This document shows, in pieces, positions 46,382 to 57,720 of a DNA stretch of 64,000 nt. The DNA is from Pohlia nutans (Eukaryota > Streptophyta > Bryopsida > Bryales > Mniaceae). Below the pieces are notes generated by a model. It worked only from the letters and a program-made list of their open reading frames with translations, was not told the DNA's origin and made no database searches. Where the stretch lies: contig CM040106.1 of assembly GCA_022496805.1 (NCBI GenBank), positions 5,518,001-5,582,000 of the forward strand. Reading direction: 5' to 3'. The position numbers and the translations under genes are program-made. How positions within the stretch are numbered: position 1 is the first letter of the stretch; the number at the start of each line of letters is the position of its first letter.

Positions 46382-49300
46382 TTACTCTTCATCTGCTTCG
46401 AGAGTTGCTATGACTGACATGATGCTAGCCCGAGCGTCTGCAGGCAATTCGTACACCATATCGTTCCCATGAACCTTGTGGTCCTTGGGAGGCATTACAA
46501 ATTTGACAGCTCTTACAAAACATGCATGCATATATACAGTATGGGAATTTCTCAAAAGCACATATGAATTTTCTGCAGTCCCCCACTTCTGGTAATACTT
46601 TCCGGCTACTACTTCGTCCCCTTCATTGAAAGAGGTACCCCACTTATCGGTGAATGTTGCCTTTATAGTATGAAGGACTGTAGTGCATATGAGAATCCAA
46701 AAATCCTCACCTTCGTCATTACCTGCTGCTGCGTTAACTGCAAAAATGTCTCCAACATCAAGGGTGGCCGCTAGAAGCTCCCCTTCCGCCCCATATGCAC
46801 TACTACCATCCCAAACCCGCAACATGCTTTCCCTCATGAACTCTGGATCTACAGGCTGCAAGAAACTTGCAATCCATTCTCCCGTCTACTTCAAATTCAC
46901 ACATTCAGCATATCCATTGTCAATACAATGGGTACAAAAGCAAACTAAATCCTTAACCATCAACATCCCAACTTGGATTTTGTTGGTTGCGAGGATGGAG
47001 TGTAACTTCCTTGTTCCTCGAACAAAATCGCAAGAATGGGTATTATCCCTCAAAGGCTGCACCTCAGACTCAAGCACATGGTGAAAATAACGTCTCAACG
47101 GCTTTCTATGCCCCGTGTATGACGTCTCAGGCATCTCGGAAAGATTGGCTCTGAGGTGACCTACAACGTCTCCAACACTTTGAAGTTTCACACTATAAGG
47201 TTTGAGCAGCTCCCTTCTGATAAAACATTTGACAACTACATTAACACTATCATGGGGCCCTTTCCCATGACCTGACCCAAAGAAACTCTAGAGCATAGAG
47301 CAGCCATTTGTCATATTAGGATAGCGACTTATGAAGTAGAAAGGCTTCTTGGACTTAAATTGAGATGCACAACTATCTGACTAAACCCAGTGTTGTTTTG
47401 GCTCAAAAGCGTTCCTCTTTATATGGTCCCAGTGCAAGCCAAAACAGTGCTGAACAAATTCCGAATCATGGTTCTTGTCATCTGTAATGTAAAAATGATA
47501 CTCTGTCAAAATGAAAGTATCTTTATTGTACGGGTTTAGGTCTGGATTGTGTCTGAACGTAATGTGAACCAAGATACTCACCTGATAAGAGTGCCAGTGT
47601 ATGCTTTGCACCTTGTTCTGGATCTCAAACTTGTAATTCTCTGCAAAGTCCACTACAGATACAACTGTATTCTTGGGAAATGATCAAATGCTTTTCTTAA
47701 ATTGTGCATCTTCCCATCGGGCCACAAAGTTCTGGGTCACAAATGCCTGCAATTTAGGCTTCAAATAATCAAAGAACACATCAGCTGTTGTTTTTTTGTA
47801 CACAAGGTTCAGTTTCTTCAGGACTTTACCTTTCTTTGAAGGGTTTTCCTCATAAGCAAACCGTCTCCACTCAACTTGCCTACCGTCTGTCCCTTCTTCC
47901 TCGTCGTTGCACAAAAGAAGCTTCTGAATACCGCATCTACCACACTCACCATATAAGCATTTGACGTCGTGCCACTCGTCAAATTCGCCTTTTGGACAGA
48001 CCACAGACTCCCACAATGATGTTAGCCCTTCAAAATCTATAGTAGAAGCCTCACAGCTTCCTGACTCCATTCCATGCTGGCACAAGTGCTCATTGGGTCT
48101 AGTTGCATGGTATTTGTTGAGAGCAATTCTCAATTCATTGAGCTCTACATGGTATATAAAACAACATGTGTTGCGCTCTTTCATAGCTTTAATGAATAAT
48201 GGTTTCAAGCTGCAGAAGGAGCGCTCGCCCACAATAACTTCTGGATGTGCTTTCTGGAATCTGATGAAGAACTGTGTCTGCAGCACATCAACCATACACT
48301 CTCAATGTGAGTGCATTCATTCAATCGCTAGTCCATGCATTCAATGTGTGAGTATCTTTTACATGCCTGTAGTCCATGTTCAGTGGAACAATGGTCTTGT
48401 AAATTCCATTTTAATTGTACAATCACTTCCCTCATGGACTTCTTACATACGGGAGTCCACAGTAGCACAATATTGACTACATAAACAATTATTGAAGGAC
48501 TCCATACCTATGCCCACTATATGCTAATGGACTTCTCTCATGTGTGAGTATATATCTCCTGGCACAACTTACTCCATATTTATCAACTGAAATACACTAC
48601 ACCACTAGCCACTCGATATGGACTCCTCACCATTAGTGACTACATAAGTGTCCATAAAAAGGCACTCTCCCATAAAGTATAATTATTCATGGACTAGGCT
48701 TCTATACATGATGATTCCAAAAGTCCACGTAATGACCCGTAGTCCTGAACTTGTACTTATATACATTCAAACCTATGGTTTGTGACTCTTGAGAAGCTAA
48801 AGTCCACAATAGGGGACTTGCTCTACATATGCAGTGGATGAATATGGACTACTGAACCTATGTGACTACAAAACTGAACCTAAAATCCCTTTGCAATATT
48901 CAATCTATTATTTTATCTAATATGTGAGGACATGACACAATATACACAGTCCATTTAAACCTCTAAAAGGTAGTTCTCTATCATTGAATCCCACAATGAA
49001 GGACTTGTCCTACACACCTCATAGATGGATATGGACAATTGAACGTACATGAGTGACCAAATCTCCATATAGTCCTTCAATGAGCTCAGTATTAGTACTC
49101 AAGATTAAAAAAGAAGGAAGTCTAGACTGCCATACCTGAGTCTCCTGCAAATAATGAGTGGGCTTCTCGTCTCGTACACTTGCAGAGATCCGCTTCCGAG
49201 TCACGTCTTTCTTATTTGGAGACACTCTTGTCTCCGAAATCCACCAGTTGTTTATGATATACTTTTCATCAAGCCCTAAACCATCAACACGCTTTGTCCT

Positions 49301-49983
49301 CACTGACAAAGAAAACAAAAAATCTCCCGCAGTGTGCAGAACCTCCCGCCTCACAACAGCCTTAGAGACGTTGCAGTGATGGATCCGCAAAACCCTCGCA
49401 ACTTGCCTTGCTAAGGAGTTGCCCTGCTCAAGAATTGATGCATCCAAAATGGCATGTTTTATTGCCAGCTTCGTAGCATTGTTTGTTCCCTCACTTCATC
49501 TAGGCGTATAGTAACACCACGCAAAATTTCCTATTGTGCAACGGCTAACTTCTTTGGCAAAACATAGTCTGGAACATCGGCACAAAGTCGACTATGATCA
49601 AGGACCCTCCCAATAATTGACTTTCTAGATCTAGGTCCAGGGCACACATCTAAGTTCCTCCGGATACACTCAACAATAATGGTAGCAAGTCTGTTCTCTT
49701 CACGAGCAGTCATGGAGTCCTCAACGTCTCGCATTATGTCCCGCTCGTTGCGCTCCATGCGTTCTTCTTTTGTTAGACGTGCAAGGGACTCTACACGATT
49801 GGCTTCAATCTCTGCAAGTAGAGCGCGGCTCCTTGCTTTCCGCGTATTCTGCGCAACACACCTTAACACCCTTGTTTTCTTGACGTTGACAGCAAGAGCT
49901 TGACGTTGTTGAGGTCCTGGCCTGCTCACGCCGGCCCTTCTTTCCTTCACCTTCTGAGACCCCATTAACACACGCGTATCCAA
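46382..49983 (-). pseudogene. Transposase gene of the 8.46-kb element, spliced, with nonsense codons
   Basis: The minus-strand gene begins at ATG 49983 with a basic, Glu/Arg-rich helical region (LTKEERMERNERDIMRDVED). A frame change near 49530 leads to a block at 49447-49134 (CNVSKAVVRREVL, RTKRVDGLG, WWISETRVSPNKKDVTRKRI, HYLQETQ). A GT-AG intron (49131-48282) joins it to TQFFIRFQKAHPEV, RSFCSLKPLFIKAMKERNTCC.YHVE, then a Cys cluster (CLYGECGRCGIQKLLLC). The catalytic-type core follows: VVDFAENY..QNKVQSIHWHSYQ, HFYITDDKNHD, SDSCASQFK, YFISRYP and FGSGHGKGPHD. Asp in DFAEN and in SD are likely metal ligands. The C-terminus (VGDIFAVNAAAGN, FVMPPKD) ends at 46382. Four in-frame stops interrupt it after 48295; the frame is otherwise kept. 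The motif order resembles uncharacterised transposase-like proteins known from cnidarians and insects (from memory). Confidence 0.75.
48282..49131 (-). other. Intron of the transposase, dense in AGTCCA/TGGACT
   Basis: Minus-strand donor CAG|GTATGG follows HYLQETQ, and acceptor GTGCTGCAG precedes ACACAGTTC. Joining gives HYLQETQ-TQFFIRF in frame. The exact words AGTCCA or TGGACT occur about eleven times in 850 bp, against well under one expected by chance. Many further near-matches are present. Confidence 0.65.
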
Positions 49984-51122
49984 ACGCAGAAGGAGCTGTA
50001 ATGCCTAAACCCTAACTCCAACCCCAAAACCATACAACTCCAAGATGAGTATACCTAGCGCAAAAATGGTACGTACAATTATCCTAAATACTTGCACCCA
50101 CAAACTCCGAGGTGAACTTTGCTCTAGAAAGAAATAACGTACTCAAAATCACCTGCACTTGAAGAAAATCTATTCCAGCCGCCTCCAAATCAGTAGTTCT
50201 CACTCCCACACCTCTTCCGTGTACACTTCAAGATTAGGTGTCAATATGAAACTCAATCAAACCCTAAGCTCATACGTCCTAGAATTGCAACTTGCATTGA
50301 TAAGCGCCCTCAACAACGTTGCAAACCCACCCAAACAGAGGGCGCAAGCAAGCTCCAAGGTGGCATGGCGCAAGGAAGCTCAAGGCGGCTGGGCGCAACA
50401 AAGTTTCAGCCACGGCAGAGCTGAGGGAGCGGCAAAAGAAAACTGAACGGAAACCCTAAGCCTAAACGAAAACCCTAAGCTCGAGCCAAGTGGGAAGAAA
50501 CTGAAGATGAAACCCTTAATTGCATTCATCCTATTACGTCACATGGCAGCAGTATGACGATATCAGGAATAGTGCATCCCTGTGACTGCAGTTTTGCAAA
50601 CGGGCAGCAAATCCAATTTAAAATCTAGACAACCCTAGATTAAGACTCCTTAAAAAAATTTAGTGAAGGTTGTCTCATGAAAAAATAAAAATAGGGGGTC
50701 AAACGTTACACCAAAAATAGTTCAGATTTCTGAGGACTCAAAAGTCCATATTAGCACGTATAAGTATGTGTTCATTGAATTTTTTGAGAGGAAACTATTC
50801 TAATAACTTATCTCTATTTCAAATTGTAATCAATATTGGAGTTTACCTTCTCTACTATATAGAACACGAGTCCATACCCTCTATAACTAAGGACTGGGAC
50901 AGTCCCTATGAAGAGATTCAAAAGTCCCCCCCCTTTGAGAATGCAATAAATTAACAAATAAAACTCTACAACATGATAGTATACCAAGTCTTCAGCACAC
51001 ATACAAGTCCCCTTAATTTAAACAACATCTCCAAACAACTTGTGGTCCCTACAAACTTCTAAACCCTTGAAATCTATGGACAGTGACAGTCCATAATGGT
51101 CCACTGTAGCGTGCAATTGCCC
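49984..51122. other. Right subterminal region and TIR of the transposon
   Basis: The 5' untranslated side of the transposase gene and the right terminus. AGTCCA-type words are again frequent from 50730 to 51110, including the paired GGACAGTGACAGTCC at 51079-51093. The right TIR (51107-51122) reads, reversed, GGGCAATTGCACGCTA, followed by TSD AGGT. The short frame at 50159-50446 has no recognisable motif. Confidence 0.75.
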
Positions 51123-51126
51123 AGGT

Positions 51127-52640
51127 ATGCCCATGGCTAGCTATACACCCTCATTTCATGATAATGCGTTGACTACTCCATGCGCTTTTCTTGGTTCATA
51201 AACCACGGTAAAGTCGAATTCAAGAAAAAGTAGTAGCCAGTTGACCTCATACTTGTGGTTTGTTGATTAGGAACTGGTGTGCTAGGTGGTCGACGTAGAA
51301 TACGAATTTGTTACCTAGGAGGTAATGTTGGAATTTGACGATGGCGTAAACGATCGCGAGGGCTTCCTTCTCGGTTGTTGTATAGTTCTCCTCCGCTTTG
51401 TTGAGTAATCGGGAAGCATAGGCTATCAGTCGGTCGATATTGCCGATCGGGTTTTGCGCCAACATTGCCCCGACTGCTATGTCGGATGCGTCTGTCTGTA
51501 TGTGGAAGTCGAGGGACCAGTCCACTCCAATCAGAATTGGTGCAATTTGGTATGGATCCTTGATGATTTCATATGCCGGCGTCCAGTCAAACGGTTTGCC
51601 CTTCCTGGCCACGTTGGTGATGGGCTCCATAATAGATGCATATTTTTTGATGAAGCATCGGTTGAATTGGGCTAGTCCGTTGAACGTCTGAATGGCTTTC
51701 ACGTCTTTCAAGGTTGCCATTTCGACTAGGGCCTGGATCTTCTTTGGATTTGGAAACTTGCCTTCCCGCCCGACAATGTAGCCTTAAATTAGACTAGAAG
51801 GAACATGAAGGATACACGTTTCTGGGTTGAGGCTTACCCCGTGCTGTCGACATCGGTCGAAGACTAGTCTGAGCTTTGGTAGGTGGGAGTCGATATTGTT
51901 GTAGACACTGAAATTGTCTAGAAATAGTTTCATCAAGTTGCTCAAAGAGTCTTTGAAGATCTGGTTGACGATGCGCTCGTAGGTAGGCGGGGCGTTCTTC
52001 AATCCAAATGGCATAACGACCGATACATACGCGCCCCACTCGGTGATGAAAGCTGTTTTGGGGCGGTTGGTCAGGTGGATCAGTACCTAGTGGTAGCCTA
52101 AGAAACAATCAATGAAGGAATAAGCTTCATAGCCTATGACTGCTTCGAGTACCTCGTCTGTGAACGGGAGGGGGTATAGGTGTTTCTTGGTTGCAGCATT
52201 GAGTCGACGGAAATCCACACATATGCGGAGTTTTCCATTGTTTTTGGGAACCACGACTATTGGCAATAGCCATGTAGCCTGGTTGACTAGCGCTATGACC
52301 GCTGCCTTTAAGAGCCGTTCCAAGTCGTCCTTCACGGCTTGCGCATAGTTCGGGTTCATGCGGTAGCGTGCCTGGTGGCTGGGCAAAATGGTCGAGCTTG
52401 ATCCAATGAGTTGCTATATGCTTTGGTATGCCTCGCAAGTCTTCGTATGAGAAAGCGAATATGTTGATGAACTCCTTGAAGAGGGACTCCGCGCTGGCTC
52501 TGAGACTAGGGCTCAGATAGGCATTCAGCTTCAACATCTTGGGGTCGGTAGGGGTACATTGATATGGTTGAGTCGATCCTCCTCGTTGTGATTCCAATGG
52601 AAAATGTCCATGAATCATAGCTTGTCTTGTATTGGTGTCT
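51127..52640 (-). pseudogene. Reverse transcriptase and RNase H, copy A2
   Basis: Blocks in order on the minus strand: RYRMNPNYAQAVKDDLERLL, WLLPIVVVPKNNGKLRICVDFRRLN, LYPLPFTDEVLEAVIGYEAYSFID (52386-52087), then after a frameshift MPFGLKNAPPTYERIVNQIF and KLFLDNFSVYNN (52014-51784). The paired catalytic aspartates read D-N in LFLDNFSVY. RNase H follows (51720-51247: DWSLDFHIQTDASD.A.GAMLAQNP, YASRLLNKAEENYTTTEKEALAIVYA, FYVDHLAH). The frame then continues as RWLLLFLEFDF up to the transposon edge. Family A is close to family B in every block. Confidence 0.88.
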
Positions 52641-53434
52641 CGTCTACCAACATTGTTCCAGGCCTATACTAAATACCCTGCTGCTCAGTCGTAGTAGCCG
52701 TAGCAGTCGGGTTTGTCCTAGTCTGGTTTGTCCTAGTTGGGTGCCGACTCAGTAGCTAGGAAATTCCTGTTGATTGTGCCCACTGTGTGAAGGGTCGGAT
52801 TGGAGACCATCAAGATTTCCTCTTCATCGGTGATGCCTTCTGTGAAGTTGTCACAGATGACCGCATGTAGTGTAACCGCCTCGTACCCTAATTATCGATT
52901 GAACTTGACGGTCTTCATGGTGCCGTTGCCCATAATCTCGACCTCGTTGTTGCCCCAGTTGTGTATGACTTTGGCATGTCGGAGGCAGGGTTGATCGAGT
53001 GGCAATCGGTAGTCCGACTTGACTGTGGAGCTGTCGATTACTATAAGAGTGACTATGTAGGGGATGCCATGAATATGAATTTTGACATCCCATATCAATC
53101 CTTTAGGCCGTGCTATAGTGTTGTTGGCCATCTTGAGGTAGAACGGTGCGGGAGAGGGCTTGGAAAGTCTTAGTCGCCGACGTTCGTCTTCGGTGATCAC
53201 ATTGAATTTGGATCCGCCATCAATCAGAACGTCGTCCACCATGTTCTTGCTGATTGAGACCGAGAATACCGGCATGTGTTTGTCGATAATTGCCGCAACA
53301 ACTATCGTCACCTCCTCCATAGTGAAGGATGGTGACTCTAGACTCAACCCTCGACCGTTATGAGTTGGACGGTCTCGAACGAGAGTGTTGAGTGTCAGTG
53401 ATAACTGTAGTAAGTCTCGGATAGACACGTGCAA
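52641..53434 (-). pseudogene. Aspartic protease region, copy A2
   Basis: A 180-codon open frame (53434-52892) encodes the retropepsin: DVLIDGGSKFNVITEDERRR carries the catalytic DGGS, followed by the hydrophobic strand KIHIHGIPYIVTLIVID. It matches the protease of family B. Downstream linker sequence to RT is broken by stops. Confidence 0.82.
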
Positions 53435-55640
53435 TTTGCTGTCCTTCAGTTGATCAAGGATTTTTTGCCAGACCGAGGCCTAAGGAGGTTGGGCTGGGTT
53501 GTCTTGAGGGGTGATCGTTTGCTGCGGTAATGCATCTGCCTCCCAGTCGAGTGAGGGTGAGTCCTCAGTCAACTTTAGGTCTTTAGTGGAAGTCATTTTT
53601 TCTAACTCGGCTTGGAGTTGACGAACTTCCTCCATCAATTGATCACGTAGTAGTTCCTGGATTGTCCAGTTGGTTGTCTCCGTGGTCTTGTCAGGAGTCG
53701 ACTACGCTGGGGTCAACTGGCTTCTGGTAATTGCTGCAAACGTTAGGACACCAATTGTAGTGTTCGGTAGTTCTTCAATGACTTCTAACGACGTGTTGGG
53801 CTTGTTCTCGATCTGCAGATTATGGAATTTGACTATCTTTGGAGCCTTCAGCATGGGGCACATGTGTGTCAGGTGGTCCAAGGTCTTGCAAAGAGAACAA
53901 GGGAATATCCGTCGTGGCGTGCCATCCCCGGCGGTCGACCCCTCGATTCAGATGAAGTCAATACTGGTGTGGGTGCCGCCACCAAGACTGTCGTATTTGC
54001 CGCTGCACAAATTTTGCCATTCTCGCTCCTCGGGTTGAGCCACCATTTGCCTTTGGGATGGCCTGGCTTTTATCATTGGTTGCAGAATAATAGCTTGGTG
54101 TTCTCAGCTCAATCGGTAGTAGAGGTCAAGTCGAGGTCGTTGGGGAGTGCACTTTCTGCTAATTTGGGCGACTTCTTGGCCTAAGCTAGTGTCGATCTGG
54201 GTAGTCCGACTGTGTCTATCCGCAAATACTTCATCAAACCAACTGGGAAATTGCTTAGTAGGAAATTATTAGCCAAAAGGACCTCAAGTTGGCTGGCGAG
54301 TTTCATCATCCGCTCTTAGTAATCGTCAACCGACTCTTTGGCATCCTATTATATACTGCAGGAACGTAGGTATGCCTGGTCGACATTGTGGATATCCTGG
54401 TAGCCGTATTTGAAGGCATTAGGAATGCCATGTACGTCTTGGTGTGGGTAAGACATTAGTTAAGTCGAGAACCTGTTGTAGTTGGAAGCGTCGACTAGCG
54501 AGTTTCAAAATAATGCTATAGTAATAGCAGCGTCAGTTTTGCCATACGAAGTCTGTGCATTGAGAAATCGATGGATATGAGTAATGGCACACTTACCTTC
54601 CTTGTAGGTTGGCATAGCTACCGGTTTTCGAGCAGTCGTTCGAGTTGGGAGTTTTGCTGCTGGGTAGGAAGGCTTCGGCCTGATGTGGACTCCAGTTACC
54701 GAGTATGCCATACACCGGAGGTTGGACATCGCGCACTGCTCAGTGTAGTGACCGTAGGAACCACAAGTTGCATACCTGGGTAGTGTGGGTTGGTACTGGT
54801 TGACGATCGGTAGAATTGAAGGTTTTGAGGCAAGCGGTCGTCTGTAAGTGTGCTGTGGTAGAGGTTCCGGTTTCGGTTTGATAAGAGACATGCAAGGTGA
54901 GAGTCTAATTCTTCCCTACTACGTCATAATTGATTTATCTCTATCTGGCGTTGATGAGAAATGATGGGAGGGTTGGTAGTGTACCTTACTAGTCTGTGAT
55001 ACGCAGTGGAAGGTCGTTCCGCTAAGTCGAGTGGGTCGTTTGGAACCCTACGTCGAGAGGGCGGGTTGGACATCGCATGGAGCGCCACACTTGGGCGGGT
55101 TTATTGATGAGCCGTGCTATAGATGGTGGGTAGTATAGCCAAGGGTTGGGGCGGGAGAGTCGGGATGTCTGGTCCCAGTGGTATGGAAGTTTTGTGAAAA
55201 ATAGTACCTTCTGGGGTATCCATCATTCGTTGTGTGAATTCGATGTAGTGTTGTAGAGATGGGTCGGTAGAGGTCGATGGTGCAATTTGCCGCCAAATAT
55301 CGTATGTTGGTCGGGGATCCATTTCCGTGGTAGTATTGCGTACTACAACAGGTGGAATGTCCTCCGATTGCAAGTTTGGCCACTCCCAATAGAAATGGGG
55401 GTTAGAAAGCTGGTTGGTAGTTAGTTCAAGTGGCAAGGGAGAGCCGGTAGCACGTGTACATGTTCCTATGATAATGGTGACGTGGCTGTTTTGCGATCTA
55501 GATCTAGATCTGGATCTGGGATGTCGATCTGGATGCGGCAGGTAGGGGTCGGGCTCTAAGATCTGCTTGGCTAGCCTTTTGTGTGGGTTTAGTCGGTTGC
55601 TCTTTGGCACCAAAAACCTTTTCCTCAAACTGCTCTTACA
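53435..55640 (-). pseudogene. Gag, copy A2
   Basis: Gag starts near 55628 with a basic arginine/serine-rich stretch (RSRSRSRSQ) and a long Pro/Thr-rich region to 55101. A CCHC-like CGSYGHYTEQC is followed by EGKCAITHIHRFLNAQTSYG (54780-54540). The capsid core includes ASQLEVLLANNFLLSNF (about 54260). A zinc knuckle CSLCKTLDHLTHMC (C-x2-C-x4-H-x4-C, about 53880) and an acidic Gln-rich linker lead into the protease. Several TAG/TGA codons and a few frame changes interrupt it. Confidence 0.75.
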
Positions 55641-55865
55641 GATTCCAGGTCAGCATTATCGACTATAAACTACTCCGGCCGACTGTCACACACAATGACC
55701 TCCGAGGCGTTTTACAAATACGCGTTTGCTATATCTTGCTCAGAACTATGTTGTTTGTGTAGGAAGCAGATGACTGCTGTTTCCCAACAACGTATAGCGC
55801 CTAGCAAAAGTCGACAGGACCGACTACTGACTAGACCAACAGTGTGGTTGGTTTCTGAGCTCAAC

Positions 55866-55880
55866 TTTGCATGGTCACCA
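55866..55880 (-). promoter_or_regulatory. Primer binding site candidate, copy A2
   Basis: TGGTGACCATGCAAAG on the minus strand starts two bases beyond the LTR end. It resembles TGGCGACC of family B, so both families probably use the same or related tRNA primers. Confidence 0.55.
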
Positions 55881-55882
55881 AA

Positions 55883-56439
55883 TGTTAAGGTGGTTTTCTA
55901 GGAACCGACCTTACAAGCTAATGAGACTACTTCTCGCAATAACCCTCGACTTTAGACTAGCAAGTAGGGTTTGAAAGAAGCAGTAAGAGAGTTTTCAATG
56001 AAGAAGAATGCCCTGTTGACTAGGAGTAACACCAATCTGCTTGCAAGTCGAGTCCTGCACAATCATAGACTACTGCAACTAGCCAGGATTCAAACACAAT
56101 AAGCAATGCAAGAGCAGGAAACAACACTTCTACCACAGTAGACTAGCATACTAGAACACACACGAAAGTTTAAGACAAGAAAGAAGTACAACTGAGGCTG
56201 CCAGTAAGAAGATGTACAAAATGTATAGCAACACCTTTCTAAAAGAGAGGGAAAGTACATGTAGGTGGCTGGTCTGACAGTAGTGTTAGACCTGGTCGAC
56301 CAAGACAGTCAGGTCGACCAGCCTGTACCTGCCTGTACCAGCCTGTACTACCGGGTATGGTCTGCCGGGTCTATACCTACCGGGTATAGACTAGCCTATA
56401 CTCAGCCTAAGGGAATATCCAATGAATCTTCGGTTAACA
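55883..56439 (-). repeat. 5' LTR of gypsy copy A2
   Basis: This 557-bp LTR starts TGTTAACC (at 56439, minus strand) and ends CCTTAACA (at 55883), with intact TG...CA ends. A TACATG/TATATG core lies next to CTTTCCCTCTC. A CCTGTACC word is repeated three times near 56320-56350. Confidence 0.94.
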
Positions 56440-57720
56440 AATAAAACCAAAGCAGCTTCGGTCGACTAAATCCATACGCAACCAACGACGACACCGGTAA
56501 TTACCGACACCTGAAGCTTTTCTTGATTTGGTACACCGGTACAACTGTACCCATGCAATGTATGCAGATCGCTCGAGCTTCGGGGACATCGATATCTACT
56601 ATTCCTAGATGACACCGTCAAGAACACAATAGAGAAGAAACTGCCCCAAACTCCAAGCTCTTCGTTAGTCATTACAGACGTGCATGCAGTTGATGTGTCC
56701 CACGTCGGACCTTGTATCCAGAGTCAAATCCATTGTCAAGACCCAGTCATACCGAACGACAACACACGCACTACCGACATATCCCGTACTACAGACACTT
56801 TTGATTGGCAAGCGAAGGACAGACTATGGGAGAAAATGATACAAACTATACGGGATCTCCAAGACCTCTCTCCGTTGGAGCTTGCTACTCCACGAGTCCC
56901 CCGGACTAGTTTGAATATAGACTTGGACATCTGCAACAACATCCTCCAACAAATCGATTGACAAACGATACAGATCAGTTGATAAAACCTTATGGCCATT
57001 GCGCCTAGTATTACCCAGCATATCCAGCGCAGCCTTGGACAAAAAGCTACTTCATTTGTCGCGGTACCAGAGACTACCACAGTCGCGGTTCATTAGGTAG
57101 TCGCCATTGACCGCCACATGCCCATTATTTTGACAAAAATTGGCAACCACAACTTGCATGACGTTTTGCTGGATGGCGGATCCGGGATAAGCGCCATCAC
57201 CGAAACCGAGCGACGCCGCCTTGGACTACCAAACTCGACAGTGGCACCTTTTAAGTTAAGGATGGCCGAGAGCACTTTGGTTCAACCAATTGGACTTCTC
57301 CGCGATGTAAAAATCTTCATTCACGGTATTCCCTACATCATTATCGTTATAGTCATTTCTTGTACAGATGTCAATTCGGCATTTACGCTATTACTTGGTA
57401 GGCCGTGGGTTTGGTACGCTCGGGTAGTCTACGACTGGGCCAACAACCACATCCAAATCAATGGCACCATCCGCACGGTATGGATTAACCGCGAATTAGG
57501 CTTTCAAGCCACGACTCTTGCCACATTAGTTTGCTACAATTACGTGGAAGGTCTTACGAATGACGAGGAAGTTATCTTGCTGCTAGCCGAGGAGTTCCTC
57601 CAACCTATTGAAACATTGGCCATCGACAACACCTCTGAACTAAACACTACCGACCTCTCTTTACCGGTGATTACCTATACTGAAGGTAGCATTCCGATAG
57701 ATGAAGTATCGATCTAGGAG
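56440..57720 (+). pseudogene. Gag C-terminus and protease, copy B2
   Basis: The frame resumes after the A2 LTR with KAASVD(stop)IHTQPTTTP, matching TASVHQIQTQPAH of copy B1. It then has a knuckle CNVCRSLELRGH (56540-56580), LVITDVHAVDVSHVGP, and the protease with LHDVLLDGGSGISAITETER (57150-57210). A long open frame 57118-57717 covers the protease and linker to RT (LLLGRPW, FIHGIPYIII). Stops before 57100 interrupt gag. Confidence 0.82.

Larger units (their letters stand above)
42663..51122. mobile_element. 8.46-kb TIR DNA transposon with passenger genes, new to me
   Basis: The termini GGGCAATTGCAAGCTA and, reversed, GGGCAATTGCACGCTA match at 15 of 16 positions, with weaker similarity to about 50 bp (both sides reach GTCCATAG). 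A 4-bp duplication AGGT lies at 42659-42662 and 51123-51126. Deleting the element and one AGGT fuses the RNase H end and integrase start of copy A2 in one frame, and the joined sequence aligns with copy B2. Contents are a coiled-coil/RING-like gene (+), a 195-aa ORF (-) and a spliced transposase gene (-). A 4-bp TSD is known for the Sola superfamily; assignment to it is inference. Confidence 0.93.
36121..56439 (-). mobile_element. Ty3/gypsy family A, copy A2, complete but host to two insertions
   Basis: Both LTRs are present (36121-36678 and 55883-56439). On the minus strand the order is LTR, primer site, gag, protease, RT, RNase H, integrase, accessory ORF, purine tract, LTR. The CACTA element (1,477 bp) and the 8,460-bp transposon account for almost half of the 20.3 kb; the retroelement alone is about 10.4 kb. 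It interrupts the gag gene of copy B2. No exact 5-bp duplication is seen at its edges. Confidence 0.93.

Noticed and set aside
49158..49903. Plus-strand open frames across the transposase region
   Set aside because: They are antisense shadows of the minus-strand exons, which carry the recognisable motifs.
43037..49983. Stop codons rescued by U-to-C RNA editing
   Set aside because: Such editing is known in organelles of hornworts, ferns and lycophytes. This is nuclear transposon DNA with GT-AG introns, so decay is the simpler reading.
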